This document shows, piece after piece, positions 42,722 through 51,584 of a stretch of 53,376 nucleotides of DNA. The DNA lies in contig NZ_CALUYG010000017.1 of the NCBI RefSeq assembly GCF_944324935.1, positions 1 through 53,376 of the forward strand. The letters are read 5' to 3'. Both the position numbers and the translations under genes were made by a program. Origin of the DNA: an uncultured Desulfovibrio sp. GTDB lineage: Bacteria > Desulfobacterota > Desulfovibrionia > Desulfovibrionales > Desulfovibrionaceae. Within the stretch, counting starts at the first letter, position 1. The number at the start of each line of letters is the position of its first letter. The notes beneath the pieces were generated by a model, which was given only the letters and a program-made list of their open reading frames with translations, was not told the origin of the DNA and ran no database searches.

Positions 42722-42925
42722 TTAAATTCTGTCCAAATAGAGCCCTTCCAGAAATGTCTCCAGCGCTTCGTCCGCCTGGGCGATGAAGGGCTTGAGGTCG
42801 AAACGCCGCCGGCAGGCGGCGCAATACATATGCGCCTCCCGGCAGGAGCGCTCCACGAGCAGCGCCTGTCCGCAGTGCGGACAAGACAGTGTCGTCTGTG
42901 CCTGGCGTGCGGCAAAATAGGCCAT
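42722..42925 (-). CDS. Small zinc-ribbon protein (dual CxxC)
   Basis: This 67-aa protein has CPHC (residues 15-18) and CAAC (residues 35-38), a metal-binding pair 16 residues apart, followed by RRRFDLKPFIAQADEALETFLEGLYLDRI. It resembles a family of small Desulfovibrio proteins with two CxxC motifs, some of which carry selenocysteine near the C-terminus; here that position would be an ordinary residue. GGAGAA lies about 8 nt before the ATG at 42925, and an upstream in-frame ATG lacks such a site. It is divergent from the qmoA-like gene. Confidence 0.7.
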   Translation of the reverse strand: MAYFAARQAQTTLSCPHCGQALLVERSCREAHMYCAACRRRFDLKPFIAQADEALETFLEGLYLDRI

Positions 42926-43004
42926 ACGTTCTTCTCCTTTTCGCCGAAACTCCTTTTTTCTCCTCCGCCTGTCAAGGTCGGGATGTCCTCTCCCCCGCAG
43001 TGCC

Positions 43005-43033
43005 TTGCCAATCATTCTTCCTTGCGGTACATA
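43005..43033 (+). promoter_or_regulatory. Promoter of the Qmo-like operon
   Basis: TTGCCA (43005-43010), 17 bp, TACATA (43028-43033). The start codon is at 43049, so the untranslated leader is only about 9 nt and shows no ribosome site. Confidence 0.6.
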
Positions 43034-43048
43034 GTCAATCCACTGCCT

Positions 43049-44245
43049 ATGATAGAGACCTCTTTCCCCCGCTTTTCCCCGTCAGCCTCACTTGCCGTCC
43101 TGGGCGGCGGCATGGCTGGTCTGACGGCCGCCGTCGAGGCCGCCGAATGCGGTATCTCCACCCATCTCGTGGAGATCTCTTCCTCTCTTGGCGGTCGTGT
43201 TCGTGCTTTGGCCAGTTATTTTCCCAAGATGTGCCCGCCTTCCTGCGGACTCGAGCTGCTAGAAGGCAGACTGCGGCGTCACCCTCGCGTCAGACTGCAT
43301 CTTTCCACCCGTCTTGCCGGCTATGCCGCATCGGACGGTCGCCACGAGCTCGTGTTGCAGTCGCTTGCCCCGACCGGCGACGGTCAGGACGAGCCGGCAG
43401 CCCCTTCCGCCATCCGCTGTGATGCCGTCATCGTCGCCACCGGCTGGCGTCCCTACCCTGTCGCACACCTGGCCGATCGTGGCGTGGGGCATCCTCTCTG
43501 CCTGACCAACGTGCAGCTTGAACGCCTGCTTTCCCCGGACGGCCCCACCGGCGGACGCGCCCTCCGCCCGGATACGGGCGTACCGCCGCGACGCATGGCT
43601 TTTCTGCAGTGTGCGGGCTCCCGCGACGTCAATCATCTGCCCCATTGTTCGGCTGTCTGCTGTTCCGCCACCCTCAAGCACTGCCGTATCCTTCTGGAGC
43701 GCCTGCCGGATCTGCACATCGATGTATATTATATGGATCTCAGGACGCCGGGGCGGCTCTTTCTGCTGCGCGAGGCCCTGACGGAGCATGAACGCGCTGG
43801 CCGCCTGCGTTTTCTCCCGGCGCGTCCCCATCGTGCCGAGCCGGACGGCGATGGCATCCGTCTGCCCGCTGAGAACAGCCTGACTGGCGAACGCCTGGCA
43901 TACCGCTACGATCTTGCCGTCTGGGCGACAGGCATGCGGCCCAGCCTTTCCCCGCATGACATATCAGCGGCGGCCTGGCCCAATCTGCCGGAAAACTGGC
44001 AGGGACAGCCGCTGCCGCAGGCAGAGACGCTCCCCCTGCCGCTGCTGCTGGACCGGCAGGGATTCGTCATGGAGAGCGGCCAGGCGGGCATCTTTGCGGC
44101 GGGCTGCGCCGTCAGGCCCATGAACGTCGCCGAAAGCGTCCGCTCAGGGGCGGCCGCCGCCATGCGGGCGCTCGCGCATCTGCACCGGGGCACGGGCGCG
44201 GCCGGCACGCGACAGGCTGCCCGCCAGGAGGGGGACCATGCCTGA
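43049..44245 (+). CDS. qmoA: QmoA-like HdrA-type flavoprotein
   Basis: This 398-aa protein starts MIETSFPRF. It has the FAD Rossmann GGGMAGLTAAVEAAE (about residues 19-33), SLGGRVRALASYFPKMCPPSCGLE (about 46-69), AVIVATGWRPY (126-136), and LQCAGSRDVNHLPHCSAVCCSATLKH (about 190-215), all typical of QmoA/HdrA. The complex passes electrons between the menaquinone pool and APS reductase. A ferredoxin-like Cys motif I would expect before the ATGWRPY strand is not visible; residues 90-125 are short and Pro-rich. No aprBA is adjacent. It overlaps qmoB by 8 bp. Confidence 0.8.
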   Translation: MIETSFPRFSPSASLAVLGGGMAGLTAAVEAAECGISTHLVEISSSLGGRVRALASYFPKMCPPSCGLELLEGRLRRHPRVRLHLSTRLAGYAASDGRHELVLQSLAPTGDGQDEPAAPSAIRCDAVIVATGWRPYPVAHLADRGVGHPLCLTNVQLERLLSPDGPTGGRALRPDTGVPPRRMAFLQCAGSRDVNHLPHCSAVCCSATLKHCRILLERLPDLHIDVYYMDLRTPGRLFLLREALTEHERAGRLRFLPARPHRAEPDGDGIRLPAENSLTGERLAYRYDLAVWATGMRPSLSPHDISAAAWPNLPENWQGQPLPQAETLPLPLLLDRQGFVMESGQAGIFAAGCAVRPMNVAESVRSGAAAAMRALAHLHRGTGAAGTRQAARQEGDHA

Positions 44246-46502
44246 TCGTCTGGGGATCTTTCTGCTTTCCTGCCCGGATGCGGAAGAGCTTTCCGCCTGC
44301 CTTGCGGCGCGCTGGGGCACACGCCTGGGGACGATCCGCCGTCTTTCCGCACCGCCATCAGATGAGGAAATGGCGGAGCACTGCCGCCGACACGGCCTGG
44401 ACGCTCTTCTGCTGGTCAGCGACGGTCCGCCCAGCCTGCCGCCGGGATACGCCGCGCCGACCTGGCGTGCGCCCGACGGCACGCGCCTGCCCCTGCACGG
44501 CTGTCCGTTGCCCCCCCTCCCCACCGGTACGGCCCTTGACCGGCAGCATGCGGCCCACTGCCGGCGCAGCGAGCTTTACGCGCCGCCTGACGCTTCCCCT
44601 GCGCCCGCGCCGACCCTCGAACAGACGCGCGAGGCCGCGCGCCAGGCCCGCCATGACTGCCTGCACATGGCCGTGGCGCGCCTGCTGGCGCAGCAGTCCG
44701 TCACCTTGCAGAGCGCACCGTCCCGCAGCCTGCGGCTGCTGATCCTTGGCGGCGGCTGGACCGGCCTTGCGGCGGCCCGTGCGGCGGCCGACTGCGGCCT
44801 GTCCGTCCTGCTGGTCGAAAAAAGCGATGCGCTGGGCGGGGCGGCGCGCTTCCTGCCGCAGGAACTCCCCTGCGCCGCCCCCTGGGACGAAGCAGTCCCC
44901 CTGCGTCTTGATGAACGCATACGGGCCGTGCTGGATCACCCGTCCGTCGAGGTGGTCTGCGGCGTCAGACTGGCCGCGCTCACCGGGCAGCCCGGCGACT
45001 TTCTGGCGACCCTCTCCGACGGCAGCCGCCACGCCTGCGGCAGCGTGCTGCTCGCTACCGGCTGGCAGCCGTCGGGCACGCCCGTCCTGCCGGAGCCGGC
45101 GGGACATCCCGCGGTACTGACGGCATGGGAGTTCATCCGGCAATTCCGCACGGGGCGGATCACGGCCTCCCACATCCTCTTCCTGACGGACACGCTGGCC
45201 CTGGAACAGCAGGCGCTCGAGCGGGCGACGGAAGCGGAACGGCCGGCGCTTCAACGCCGCCTGCGACAACTTGGCGCATCGCATGCCGTCAACAGCCTCG
45301 GCATGCTCAGCCTGGCCCGGGCCGTGGCGGAGCGCTCCCCCGAACTGCGCCCGGCAAGCACGCTGCTTTTCCGCCACATGACGCTTCCCGGCCTCCTGGA
45401 GCGCTACTATCGCAAGGCGCAGGCGCATCCGGCCCTGCGGCTCGCGCGCGGCGAGGCTCTTGCCGTCACCACGGAGGATGCGGGCGTGCGCGTGCGTTTC
45501 CGCCAGCCCGGCCTGGGAGGAGGTGACGGCATAGCGGAACTGACGGCGGATCTGCTCGTACTGCCGGAACGCATGGCCCCCGCGGGCGAAGACGCCATGC
45601 TGCCGCTTTCCGACGGCGATCAGGTGGCGCGGCTGCCTGATTGCGGACGTTTTGACGGCTACGCGGCGTCCAATTTCATCTGTTTCCCCTACGAGATCCG
45701 GCGCACCGGCATTGCCGCCGCGGGCTGCGCCCGCGAGCCGCAGCCCCTGGAAAGCTGCGAGGAAGATGCCCAGGGCGCGGTGCTGACCCTGCTGCGGGAC
45801 ATGCGGGCGGCGGCCCACGGCGTTGCGCCGCATCCCCGCAGCGGCGACGGCGACTGCCCCCGGTTCGATCTTGCCCGCTGCACGCGCTGCAACCGTTGTG
45901 TGGAAGAATGCCCCTTCGGCGCGCTGGAAGTGGACGCCGAGGGACTGCCGCGGCATTATCCGGGCCGCTGCCGGCGCTGCGGCGCCTGCTTCGGCGCCTG
46001 CCCGGAGCGCGTCGTCTCGCTGGCGGGACACAATATGCGCATGGGACAGGACATGCTGGACGCCGTCTCCCTGCCCCCGCCAGACGCCAGTCTCCGGCCG
46101 CTGGCGCTGGTGCTGGCCTGCGAAAATGACGCCCTTCCGGCCCTGCGGACGGCGCAGGCCGGCCAGGGCGCGCATCCGGCCGTACGCATCATGGGTGTCC
46201 GCTGTCTGGGATCGGTCAATATGCAATGGCTGGTGGACGCCCTTACCGGCCATTATGACGGTGTCCTGCTGCTGGGCTGTGCCGACGGCGAGGACGCCCA
46301 GTGCCATTTCGGCACAGGCTCGGCGCTCTGCCGGCAGCGGCTGTGCAATCTGGCGGATACCCTGCGCGAAAGAGGCCTGGATGCCCGCCGGGTGCGCCTG
46401 GAGCCGACAGCCCGCGATGATGCCGCCGTACTGCCTGAGCGCATCGACAACTTTCTGGAAAGTCTGGCGGCGCTGGGGCCCAATCCCTTTACCCGGGATT
46501 GA
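44238..46502 (+). CDS. qmoB: QmoB-like HdrA/MvhD-type flavoprotein
   Basis: This 754-aa protein has a divergent N-terminal flavin-type half and a second FAD Rossmann at about residues 165-195 (LRLLILGGGWTGLAAARAAADCGLSVLLVE). The C-terminal half is very QmoB-like: FPYEIRRTGIAAAGC, two [4Fe-4S] motifs CTRCNRCVEECPFGAL and CRRCGACFGACPERVV (about 547-598), and an MvhD-like end RCLGSVNMQWLVDALTGHYDGVLLLGC with CHFGTGS. The usual N-terminal Cys motif is not obvious. GGAGGGG precedes the ATG. The protein is probably cytoplasmic and passes electrons from QmoA to the membrane subunit or onward. Confidence 0.82.
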   Translation: MPDRLGIFLLSCPDAEELSACLAARWGTRLGTIRRLSAPPSDEEMAEHCRRHGLDALLLVSDGPPSLPPGYAAPTWRAPDGTRLPLHGCPLPPLPTGTALDRQHAAHCRRSELYAPPDASPAPAPTLEQTREAARQARHDCLHMAVARLLAQQSVTLQSAPSRSLRLLILGGGWTGLAAARAAADCGLSVLLVEKSDALGGAARFLPQELPCAAPWDEAVPLRLDERIRAVLDHPSVEVVCGVRLAALTGQPGDFLATLSDGSRHACGSVLLATGWQPSGTPVLPEPAGHPAVLTAWEFIRQFRTGRITASHILFLTDTLALEQQALERATEAERPALQRRLRQLGASHAVNSLGMLSLARAVAERSPELRPASTLLFRHMTLPGLLERYYRKAQAHPALRLARGEALAVTTEDAGVRVRFRQPGLGGGDGIAELTADLLVLPERMAPAGEDAMLPLSDGDQVARLPDCGRFDGYAASNFICFPYEIRRTGIAAAGCAREPQPLESCEEDAQGAVLTLLRDMRAAAHGVAPHPRSGDGDCPRFDLARCTRCNRCVEECPFGALEVDAEGLPRHYPGRCRRCGACFGACPERVVSLAGHNMRMGQDMLDAVSLPPPDASLRPLALVLACENDALPALRTAQAGQGAHPAVRIMGVRCLGSVNMQWLVDALTGHYDGVLLLGCADGEDAQCHFGTGSALCRQRLCNLADTLRERGLDARRVRLEPTARDDAAVLPERIDNFLESLAALGPNPFTRD

Positions 46503-46549
46503 CGGCCTCCATCCCTCGTCCGCCCTCCCGCAAACCGCAAGGATGCCCC

Positions 46550-47827
46550 ATGCCCGCCGCCCCTGACCATCCCTCCTCCGCCTGTCCTCGACCGGACGCC
46601 TCCCGCCTGCTGCGCGATGCCGGCGGCAAGGCGCTCTCCTGCCTGCAATGCGGCATGTGCAGCGTCGTCTGTCCGCACGCCCCCGACATCGCGCCGTGGC
46701 CGCGAAAGGAGATGCTCTGGCTGGGCTGGGGCCGGCACGACCGTCTCCAGCGGGATCCTGACATCTGGCTCTGCCGTGATTGCGGTCACTGTGCCCGGCT
46801 CTGTCCGCGCGGGGCGGATCCCGCCGCCGTCATGGCCGCCCTGCGGGTCGATGCCTGCCGCCGTTTGTCCGGCAATCTGCCGTGGGCCCGGCTGTCCGCC
46901 CGACTGGGCATATGGGGGCTGCTGCTGACGGCCCTGCTGGGCTGGGGCATCGTCTGGCTCGTGCGGGCCGTCCAGACGGGGAGCTGGTTCCCTGTCGCCC
47001 GCACCACGCCGGAGGCAAACGGCATCCTCTTTGCCGCCCTCTACCCCGTGGGGCTCATCGACGCCATTTTCCTGCTGACGACGCTGATCGTCCTGCTCAT
47101 TCTCGGGCGTGGCGCATGCCGGCAATGGCGGGCCTATGCCCCGCCGGGAAAACTGCTGCGCGCTGGCCCGCGGACATCCGCCCTGTCCGACCTCTGGGCG
47201 GTTCTGCGAGATGGTCTTTCCGGGCGGGACTTCGCCCGCTGCCGCATGCCCGCGGCTCCCTTCCCGCCGGAAACCGGAGGAAGGGATGCGGCCGGACAGA
47301 CGACGGATGCGGACACGAGCCGCCCACTGCGCCTGGGCCATCTCCTGCTGACGGGATCCCTGCTCGTCCTGGCGGCGGTCAGCGGCTATGTGGCCGTGGG
47401 CCACTGGGCCGGACTGCTGGGATGGAGCTGGGCCTTTGCCAGCCCCCTCCCCCTGCGCGATCCGGTGAAGCTGGCCGCCAATCTGGCCGCCTTCACCCTG
47501 CTGCTGGGCCTGTGGCAACTGTGGCGCCGCCGCCATGCGGAGCAGCGACATCGCCGTCTCCTGCCGCAGGGCCGGCAGATGCTGCTGTTGTTTTTCGGCA
47601 TCACCCTCAGCGGTCTGGCCGCCCAGTGGCTGCGTCTTGCCGGCACGCCGGCGGCGTACGCGGTCTATACCCTGCATCTGGCGCTGGTCTGGGCGCTTTT
47701 TGCCGGTCTGCCGTGGTCGCCGCTGGCGCATCTGGTCTACCGTACGGTCGCCCTGTTCCGTGTGCGCCGGTACGGCCGCTGCCGCCCTCACACCTTTTCC
47801 GCCTCTTCCGATGCAAAGGACGCCTGA
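46550..47827 (+). CDS. qmoC: QmoC-like iron-sulfur/cytochrome b membrane subunit
   Basis: This 425-aa protein has an HdrC-like start with two [4Fe-4S] motifs, CLQCGMCSVVC (about residues 31-41) and CRDCGHCARLC (about 75-85). It is followed by a NarI/HdrE-like membrane part with about six helices and histidines in place for b hemes (VGHWAGLLG, LHLALVWALF, LAHLVYRTV). LCPRGADP after the second cluster and the LPWSPLAHLVYRTVAL end match QmoC. The start at 46550 has AAGGA upstream. It is 1 bp from the coiled-coil gene downstream. It anchors the complex and exchanges electrons with menaquinol. Confidence 0.82.
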   Translation: MPAAPDHPSSACPRPDASRLLRDAGGKALSCLQCGMCSVVCPHAPDIAPWPRKEMLWLGWGRHDRLQRDPDIWLCRDCGHCARLCPRGADPAAVMAALRVDACRRLSGNLPWARLSARLGIWGLLLTALLGWGIVWLVRAVQTGSWFPVARTTPEANGILFAALYPVGLIDAIFLLTTLIVLLILGRGACRQWRAYAPPGKLLRAGPRTSALSDLWAVLRDGLSGRDFARCRMPAAPFPPETGGRDAAGQTTDADTSRPLRLGHLLLTGSLLVLAAVSGYVAVGHWAGLLGWSWAFASPLPLRDPVKLAANLAAFTLLLGLWQLWRRRHAEQRHRRLLPQGRQMLLLFFGITLSGLAAQWLRLAGTPAAYAVYTLHLALVWALFAGLPWSPLAHLVYRTVALFRVRRYGRCRPHTFSASSDAKDA

Positions 47828-47828
47828 C

Positions 47829-48509
47829 ATGGCCTGCCCCCCGATCGAACGTCTTGTCGTGCCGCTGGAAGACGTGCTGGCGCTCTGCACCGCCGCCTCC
47901 AGCCCGGCCTCTTCCCTGTCCCCCTCGCTGCGGGAGCTGCTCCGCTTCCTGCTGCAGCGCTCCGACCTGAGCGATGTGGCGCTGGACCGGCTGCGGCCCG
48001 TGGCCGTGGCCTGGCTGGTCTGCCTCTGCCCGGACCTCTCCCAGCTGGACTGGGCGGCCGGCGCAAGCGCGCCCGACGGCGAACAGGCGCTCCATGCCGC
48101 CGCCCGCCGTCTGCTGGCGGCCGATGCCGTTTCCGTCATGCCCCTTCAGGGAGCATTGCGGCAGCTTGTCCATTCGCATGCCGACGATTGGGAAGAACGT
48201 CTCCGCACCGCACAGGATCTTGCCGGCCAGGTGAGCCGGCAGGCCGGACGGCTGGCGGAACTGGAACCGGCAGCCGCCGAGCTGCTGCGGGAACAGCGCA
48301 AACTCGAAGCCGCCCAGGCGGAAGTACGGCAACTGCACAGCCGCCTTCGCGCCGCGGAAGACGAACTGGCCCAGCTCCGCCGTCAGGTGGAGCACCTGCA
48401 GCAGTCCGCCCGGACGGAGGCCGCGCCTTCGGCCGAAACGTCCGCCCCGGCGGAAGAGGGATTCGGTTTTGGCAGCCGCCCCGCCGACGACCAGGGTTTC
48501 GGTTTTTGA
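47829..48509 (+). CDS. Coiled-coil protein of unknown function in the Qmo-like operon
   Basis: This 226-aa protein has a helical first half (residues 1-120, Leu/Ala-rich, no motif), a long coiled coil (about 121-195, heptads through QVSRQAGRLAELEPAAAELLREQRKL), and a Glu/Ala-rich end finishing with the repeated GFGFGS and GFGF turns. The TGA of qmoC and the ATG are one base apart, so it is translated with the complex. It does not look like QmoD of D. vulgaris as I know it. It may be a scaffold or assembly factor. No terminator is seen in the 149 bp before manC. Confidence 0.7.
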   Translation: MACPPIERLVVPLEDVLALCTAASSPASSLSPSLRELLRFLLQRSDLSDVALDRLRPVAVAWLVCLCPDLSQLDWAAGASAPDGEQALHAAARRLLAADAVSVMPLQGALRQLVHSHADDWEERLRTAQDLAGQVSRQAGRLAELEPAAAELLREQRKLEAAQAEVRQLHSRLRAAEDELAQLRRQVEHLQQSARTEAAPSAETSAPAEEGFGFGSRPADDQGFGF

Positions 48510-48658
48510 CACGATCCGCCCCGCACCGTGCCGGCAATGCATCGGCCCGGCCTCACGTCCGGCGACTGTTCGCGATCTCTCCCTTTGATTTTTCCCTCTC
48601 CTGCGGTACCCTGTCAGTGAAACCACTGCATGCCGCCTTTTGAGCAAAGGTCGATCCT

Positions 48659-50107
48659 ATGGCGTCACTCTTTCCTGTCATCCTCTGCGGGGGGACCGGC
48701 TCCCGGCTCTGGCCGCTTTCCCGCGCCGGCCATCCCAAGCAATTCATTGAATTCGGCACGAGCAGCCTGCTGGCCGACACCCTTGCCCGCTGCGCACGGC
48801 TGGAACATGCGCAGCTGATCGTCGTCAGCAATGAGGAGCACCGCTTCCACGTCAAGGATGCCGTCAGGGCGTTCCCGGCGGCGGACATCATCCTTGAGCC
48901 CACGCAGCGCAATACCGCACCGGCCATTGCCCTGGCGGCCTTCCGGGCACAGGAGGCCGGGGGAGCACAGGCCCTGCTGCTGGTGCTGCCGGCCGACCAT
49001 CGCATGGATCCCGAAGAGGTCTTTGCCGAGGCCGTATGCAAGGCCCTGCCCGCCGCAGCCGACGGGCGGATCGTCACTTTCGGCATCACGCCTTCGACCC
49101 CGGCCACGGGCTTCGGCTACATCATCACCGGCGCCGAGCTGCCGGGCGGGCTTTATGAGGTCAGCCGCTTTCAGGAAAAACCCGACGCGGCAACGGCACG
49201 CCGCCTGCTGGCGTCAGGCACGGCGCTCTGGAACAGCGGCATGTTCCTCTTCCGGGCGGACCGCTATCTGGAAGAGCTCCAGCGCTTTCGCCCCGACATC
49301 TTTGCCGCCGTCAGCGCCGCCTGGCAGGGACGCCATACGGACGGACGCTTCCTGCGGCCCGCGGCCGAGGCCTTTTGCGCCAGCCTGGCGGACTCCATCG
49401 ACTATGCCATCATGGAGAAGACCGACCGGGCGGCCGTCATCCCCCTGCCCCTGCGCTGGAACGACCTCGGCTCCTGGGAGGCCTTCTACGAGATCAGCCC
49501 GCATGACGACCACGGCAACGCCCGCCAGGGGGACGTCATGCTGGAAGATTGCCGCAACTGCTATCTGCACAGTACCGGACGGCTGCTGGCGGCCGTGGGC
49601 GTGGAGGATCTGGCCGTGGTGGAGACCCGGGACGCCGTGCTGGTGGCCCGCCGCGACCGCGTGCAGGACGTCAAACGCATCGTGCAGCGGCTGGAAAAGG
49701 AAAACCGCCCCGAACATGCCCTGCATCCGCGGGTCTGCCGTCCGTGGGGCAGCTATGAACGTCTGGCGGAAGGCGAGCGCTTTCAGGTCAAGCGCATCGT
49801 GGTGGAACCGGGAGAGACGCTCTCCCTGCAGAAGCATTATCATCGTGCCGAGCACTGGGTGGTGGTGGGCGGCGTGGCCGAGGTGACGCTGGACGATGAG
49901 GTGCGGCTGGTGACGGAAAACGAATCCATCTATATCCCCCAGGGCAGCCTGCACCGCCTCAGGAACCCCGGCAAGCTCCCGCTGCTGCTCATCGAGATCC
50001 AGACAGGCAGCTATCTGGGTGAGGACGACATCGTGCGCATCAGCGACGTCTACGGCCGCACGGATCAGCCGCCCGCCCCCCTCGCAAATCCCAAGGAGAC
50101 ACCATGA
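48659..50107 (+). CDS. manC: Mannose-1-phosphate guanylyltransferase / mannose-6-phosphate isomerase
   Basis: This 482-aa bifunctional enzyme has an N-terminal nucleotidyltransferase, FPVILCGGTGSRLWPLSRAGHPKQF (residues 5-29) with the FQEKPD sugar-binding segment. A C-terminal cupin (about 365-465; RPWGSYERL, LSLQKHYHRAEHWVVV) isomerises fructose-6-P to mannose-6-P. Together these make GDP-mannose from fructose-6-P with the neighbouring mutase. Length is normal for the fused form. The 3' end overlaps the mutase start by 4 bp (ATGA). Confidence 0.93.
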   Translation: MASLFPVILCGGTGSRLWPLSRAGHPKQFIEFGTSSLLADTLARCARLEHAQLIVVSNEEHRFHVKDAVRAFPAADIILEPTQRNTAPAIALAAFRAQEAGGAQALLLVLPADHRMDPEEVFAEAVCKALPAAADGRIVTFGITPSTPATGFGYIITGAELPGGLYEVSRFQEKPDAATARRLLASGTALWNSGMFLFRADRYLEELQRFRPDIFAAVSAAWQGRHTDGRFLRPAAEAFCASLADSIDYAIMEKTDRAAVIPLPLRWNDLGSWEAFYEISPHDDHGNARQGDVMLEDCRNCYLHSTGRLLAAVGVEDLAVVETRDAVLVARRDRVQDVKRIVQRLEKENRPEHALHPRVCRPWGSYERLAEGERFQVKRIVVEPGETLSLQKHYHRAEHWVVVGGVAEVTLDDEVRLVTENESIYIPQGSLHRLRNPGKLPLLLIEIQTGSYLGEDDIVRISDVYGRTDQPPAPLANPKETP

Positions 50108-51483
50108 GCGAACTTGACTGCTTCAAGGCCTATGACGTGCGCGGCGTCGTGCCGGATGTCCTTTCGCCCCGGCTTGCCCGGGCTGCCGGACGTGCCTTTG
50201 CGGTCGAGACCGGGGCACGCCATGTCGTCATCGGGCGGGACGCCCGCCTGTCCGGCCCGCTCCTGCGCGACGCCCTCTGTCTCGGGCTGCGTGAATCCGG
50301 CTGCGCCGTCACGGACATCGGCATGTGCGGTACGGAAGAAATCTATTACGCCGCCTTTTCCCGGCCCTTTGACGGCGGTATCATGGTCACGGGCTCACAC
50401 AATCCCGCCAACGAGAACGGCCTCAAGATGGTCAGGGCCGGGGCCGTCCCCATCAGCGGGGACTCGGGCCTGCACGCCATCCGTGACCGCACGGCGGCGG
50501 AGCTGCGCACGCTGACCGGCGATACGCCGCCCGCGGGCGAACTTGCGCCCCTGCATGCCGCCGGATACCGCGCCGACTATGTGGCCCTTCTGCTGCGCCT
50601 GGCGGGCACGGACGGCCTGCGTCCCCTGAAGATCCATTGCGATGCCGGCAACGGCTGCGCCGGCCTCGTCCTGCGGGAACTGGCCCCGCATCTGCCCTAT
50701 GTCTTCACGTTCAGCAATGAGGAGCCGGACGGACACTTCCCGCACGGGGTCCCCAATCCGCTGCTGCCCGAAAAGCGCGAGGCCACGGCCCGGGCCGTGC
50801 GGGAACACGGCGCGGACATGGGGCTGGCCTGGGACGGCGACTTTGACCGCTGTTTTTTCTATGACCATGAGGGGACCTTCATCGAAGGCTACTACCTTGT
50901 GGGTCTGCTGGCCGAGGCCGTGCTGGAAAAGCACCCCGGCGGCAAGATCGTGCATGATCCGCGCCTTGTCTGGAACACGCAGGAAGTGGTCACGGCGGCC
51001 GGTGGCAAACCCGTCCTCTCCAAGGCCGGCCATGCCTTCATGAAAGAGACCATGCGCGCCGTGGATGCCGTCTATGGCGGCGAGATGAGCGCCCATCACT
51101 TTTTCCGGGACTTCGCCTACTGCGATTCCGGCATGCTGCCGTGGCTCATGGTGGCCCGCATCGTCAGCCGCAGCGGCAAGAGCCTCAGAGAGCTTGTGGC
51201 GACCCGCATGGCGGCTTACCCCTGCAGCGGCGAGATCAACCGCAGCGTGCGGGATGCCGCCGCGGTCATGGAGGCCGTCTATCGGGATTATGCCCCGCAG
51301 GCGCTGGAGGAAAGCCGCCTGGACGGCCTCTCTCTGAGCTTCAAGGACTGGCGCTTCAATCTGCGCCCCTCCAATACCGAGCCTCTCCTCCGCCTCAATG
51401 TGGAAGCGCGCGGGGATGCCGCCCTGATGACGCGCATGACCAAGGCCCTGCTGCACCACATCGACATGGCCAATCACGCCTGA
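50104..51483 (+). CDS. manB: Phosphomannomutase/phosphoglucomutase
   Basis: This 459-aa enzyme of the alpha-D-phosphohexomutase family has the phosphoserine loop TGSHNPANENG (about residues 98-108), the Mg loop DGDFDRC (about 244-250), the sugar loop GEMSAHHF (about 325-332) and the phosphate-binding RPSNTEP (about 421-427). It interconverts hexose-6-P and hexose-1-P, making the mannose-1-P used by the preceding enzyme. It overlaps that gene by 4 bp and is closed by a terminator. The product probably feeds LPS or exopolysaccharide. Confidence 0.93.
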   Translation: MSELDCFKAYDVRGVVPDVLSPRLARAAGRAFAVETGARHVVIGRDARLSGPLLRDALCLGLRESGCAVTDIGMCGTEEIYYAAFSRPFDGGIMVTGSHNPANENGLKMVRAGAVPISGDSGLHAIRDRTAAELRTLTGDTPPAGELAPLHAAGYRADYVALLLRLAGTDGLRPLKIHCDAGNGCAGLVLRELAPHLPYVFTFSNEEPDGHFPHGVPNPLLPEKREATARAVREHGADMGLAWDGDFDRCFFYDHEGTFIEGYYLVGLLAEAVLEKHPGGKIVHDPRLVWNTQEVVTAAGGKPVLSKAGHAFMKETMRAVDAVYGGEMSAHHFFRDFAYCDSGMLPWLMVARIVSRSGKSLRELVATRMAAYPCSGEINRSVRDAAAVMEAVYRDYAPQALEESRLDGLSLSFKDWRFNLRPSNTEPLLRLNVEARGDAALMTRMTKALLHHIDMANHA

Positions 51484-51522
51484 CGTCCGCCGACAACCGC
51501 CGGCATGCCGGCCCCGTCATCA

Positions 51523-51564
51523 AAAAAAGTCTGCCTGGAGCGTATGCCCCGGGCAGACTTTTTT
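51523..51564. terminator. Bidirectional terminator between manB and the SPFH gene
   Basis: aaaaaagtctgcc and ggcagactttttt form a 13-bp stem with A and T runs at both ends, between convergent genes. Confidence 0.92.
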
Positions 51565-51584
51565 CACAGGATATACGCCCGCGC

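Noticed and set aside
42383-43048. N-terminal extension of the QmoA-like frame
   Set aside because: It reads through tRNA-Tyr and the divergent promoter. The flavin-binding part begins right after 43049.
44358-46307. A 649-codon frame opposite the QmoB-like gene
   Set aside because: No motif; the opposite strand carries clear iron-sulfur motifs.
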